Part shown: positions 62,475-64,000 of the stretch, one piece after another
How positions within the stretch are numbered: the stretch's first letter is position 1
Layout: each line of letters begins with the position of its first letter
Assembly (NCBI RefSeq): GCF_003367195.1
Contig: NZ_QRGO01000001.1
Coordinates: forward strand, 411,001 to 475,000
Direction of reading: 5' to 3'
DNA from: Undibacter mobilis
Lineage (GTDB): Bacteria; Pseudomonadota; Alphaproteobacteria; Rhizobiales; Xanthobacteraceae
Length of the DNA stretch: 64,000 bases
Translations under genes and position numbers: made by a program
Notes under the pieces: generated by a model
The model's input: the letters and a program-made list of their open reading frames with translations, nothing else
What the model was told of the DNA's origin: nothing
Databases searched by the model: none

Positions 62475-63086
62475 ATGACGACGGCAACGCAATCGCTGAT
62501 AATGGAACTCGACGCTGCGCTCAGCGCGGCAACGAACCATCGTCAATTGGAAATCCTGCGCCGGGTCACCGATCTCTTCATTATCGGCGCCGACAGGTAC
62601 AATGACGAACAAGTCGCGATTTTCGACGACGTCATCGCTCGCCTGATCGCAAAGATGGATCAACGTGCCTTGCGTGAACTGTCCGCGCGGCTGGCCGACG
62701 TCGCCAATCCGCCCCGGAGCGTGGTGGCGCAGCTCTCCGGATCAGACGACATTGCGATTTCCGGGCCGGCGCTGGAAAAATCGGAAGGCATCAGCGACGA
62801 AGCTCTGGTGAGCATTGCCAACAACAAGAGTCAGAAGCATCTCAAGGCCATCGCTGGTCGCTCAACGCTAAGCGAGGTCGTTACCGACGTTCTGGTGGAC
62901 CGCGGCGATTCAGAGGTGTCGCGGCGCGTTGGCGCCAATCTCGGCGCGCGTCTGTCGGAGATGGGCTTCGTCAAGCTGATCAACCGCGCCAAAAAAGATC
63001 GCAACCTGGCGGACGCGATCTCGACTCGGGCCGACCTGCCGCCCGAGCTCGTGCCGTTTCTCAAGCTGGCGCTGGAATCCCAATAG
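62475..63086 (+). CDS. half-length DUF2336 protein
   Basis: 203 aa, homologous to the N-terminal half of the 358-aa DUF2336 protein at 49737 (shared LRRVTDLF, SKSQKHLKAIAGR vs TKSQPHLMAIANR, EVVTDVLVDRGDSEV vs ETVTDVLVERGDREV). Ends where the paralogue continues, with no visible frameshift remnant after the stop, so it looks like a short family member rather than a pseudogene. Convergent with tRNA-fMet. Confidence 0.85.
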   Translation: MTTATQSLIMELDAALSAATNHRQLEILRRVTDLFIIGADRYNDEQVAIFDDVIARLIAKMDQRALRELSARLADVANPPRSVVAQLSGSDDIAISGPALEKSEGISDEALVSIANNKSQKHLKAIAGRSTLSEVVTDVLVDRGDSEVSRRVGANLGARLSEMGFVKLINRAKKDRNLADAISTRADLPPELVPFLKLALESQ

Positions 63087-63242
63087 GGAGCCCCTCTACC
63101 GGTGCTTTTAGCCGCGGAGCGTAGGCCCCCGCCGGCGAGGCCCTTCATGTCGGGTTTGGGGGACGCCTGCCGCGCGCTTTGCCGCGGAAACCAGCCATGG
63201 CTGGTCCGTCGGACCCGTGCTCATATCGGCTGGAAGTTCGAG

Positions 63243-63320
<78 letters not shown>

Positions 63321-63471
63321 TTAAAACCTGCTCGAATTGAGCTGGAAGCGGCGCGCCCGCCTTTGGCTTGGCGCGTGCTGGCGGGTATGTAGCAATGGCT
63401 GGGCCCAATGGGAAGGGCGAAAATGGCCTTATTTCATCAACTTGACACTTAATCACGGGAAAAGACCCGGC

Positions 63472-64000
63472 ATGGTACGGACCGCTGCACGTAATCCCAG
63501 AGCTCTCCGGAACAGCCTCGGGAAGGCGGGCCAAAAGGCCGGCAGAGCCACGGCCGGGGGATATTTCGGCGATGGCCTCGCCATCGCCGCCCGGGCCATC
63601 CTCGATGACGCCCGGATCGCCTTGACGGACGACAGACTGACGGACGCCGAGGCTGTTCACGACCTGCGCAGGGCATTCAAACGCTGGCGCAGTCTCATGC
63701 GGCTTCTCACCGGACCGCTTGGTGAGCCGGCTGACCGCATGCGGGTTGGGGCCCGCGATCTGATGCGCGCCTTGTCGAGTAGCCGCGACGCCCAGGCCGC
63801 ACTCGATGCGTTGGCCGATGTTGGCAAATCCGACCTGCCGTTCTCAGCTACGTCGCGGAAGACCATCGAGACGCGGCTCACACATTTGCGCGGCGAAGCC
63901 GAGGCCGCAGGCTTCACGCCGGAGCTTCGCCGAAGCGCGACGCACTACATCGAGCAAGCTGCGCTGTCGCTTACGCAATGGCCGCTCGCAGCGCTCAGGT
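63472..64000 (+). CDS. CHAD-domain protein, N-terminal part
   Basis: 176 codons visible, frame open to the window edge. The segment EAVHDLRRAFKRWRSLMRLL is the conserved His-containing helix of CHAD domains (polyphosphate-binding helical bundles); further on DLMRALSSSRDAQAALDAL continues the pattern. ATG 63472, weak RBS (GGGAAAAGACCCGGC). Presumably binds polyphosphate; whether a CYTH domain is attached cannot be seen. Confidence 0.85.
   Translation, partial: MVRTAARNPRALRNSLGKAGQKAGRATAGGYFGDGLAIAARAILDDARIALTDDRLTDAEAVHDLRRAFKRWRSLMRLLTGPLGEPADRMRVGARDLMRALSSSRDAQAALDALADVGKSDLPFSATSRKTIETRLTHLRGEAEAAGFTPELRRSATHYIEQAALSLTQWPLAALR

Noticed and set aside
62475..63086. Short DUF2336 gene as a truncated pseudogene
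   Set aside because: It has its own start and RBS, ends cleanly, and no remnant of the missing half is seen downstream.

Overview
The window is GC-rich chromosomal DNA of an alphaproteobacterium, most likely Hyphomicrobiales (Bradyrhizobium / Rhodopseudomonas / Xanthobacteraceae side). The evidence is homospermidine synthase, a Zur box of the alphaproteobacterial type, an initiator tRNA with the A-U/G-C/G-C anticodon-stem variant known from rhizobia, bactofilin, SigF/NrsF, TTT and TRAP-TAXI transporters and a CheR/CheB/CheD chemotaxis operon. I see no insertion sequence, prophage, CRISPR array or rRNA. Both ends cut genes: a GNAT acetyltransferase at the left and a CHAD-domain protein at the right.

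Layout. 1-6.2 kb: GNAT tail, homospermidine synthase, a LysR regulator divergent from an SDR-fold protein that lacks the catalytic Tyr and Lys, a WD40 protein, a COG0523 metallochaperone GTPase and a small glycine-rich lipoprotein. 6.4-10.3 kb: a bufferin-type locus, with anti-sigma NrsF and ECF sigma SigF on one strand and, divergently, bufA (DUF2282 RiPP precursor), bufB (DUF692/MNIO), bufC (DUF2063) and doxX. A TGTAAC-N16/17-CGAA promoter motif precedes both sigF and bufA. 10.3-14.8 kb: L,D-transpeptidase, a structured intergenic segment, two tiny genes and a Zur-controlled znuA-znuC-znuB zinc importer. 14.8-18.1 kb: TRAP-TAXI transporter. 18.3-21.5 kb: bactofilin, a small protein, an NCS2-like permease and a biuret-hydrolase-like enzyme. 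21.7-26.6 kb: tetR-MFP-RND efflux operon. 26.8-27.4 kb: fluoride riboswitch and crcB. 27.5-29.3 kb: five small genes.

29.4-46.8 kb is a one-carbon / oxalate region. It has an NAD-dependent formate dehydrogenase (fused FdsG-FdsB plus FdsA) with a divergent LysR regulator, then pyrophosphatase and a GST. After these comes a long co-directional run, tctC-tctB-tctA-gntR-oxc-frc-(10-formyl-THF hydrolase-like)-fhs. Taken together these genes can import a carboxylate (probably oxalate), activate it with formyl-CoA, decarboxylate oxalyl-CoA, and send the resulting formate either to FdsGBA for NADH or to formyl-THF for C1 metabolism.

47.2-63.1 kb is a signalling region. A Crp/Fnr regulator with an N-terminal Cys cluster faces a receiver-domain protein and a small unknown protein. 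The chemotaxis operon follows (cheR, cheD, cheB, a STAS-receiver fusion, cheA, cheY, an unknown protein, DUF2336), together with cheW between two chemoreceptor genes whose 1.1-kb 3' halves are nearly identical. A second, half-length DUF2336 gene ends the block. The window closes with tRNA-fMet and the start of a CHAD gene.
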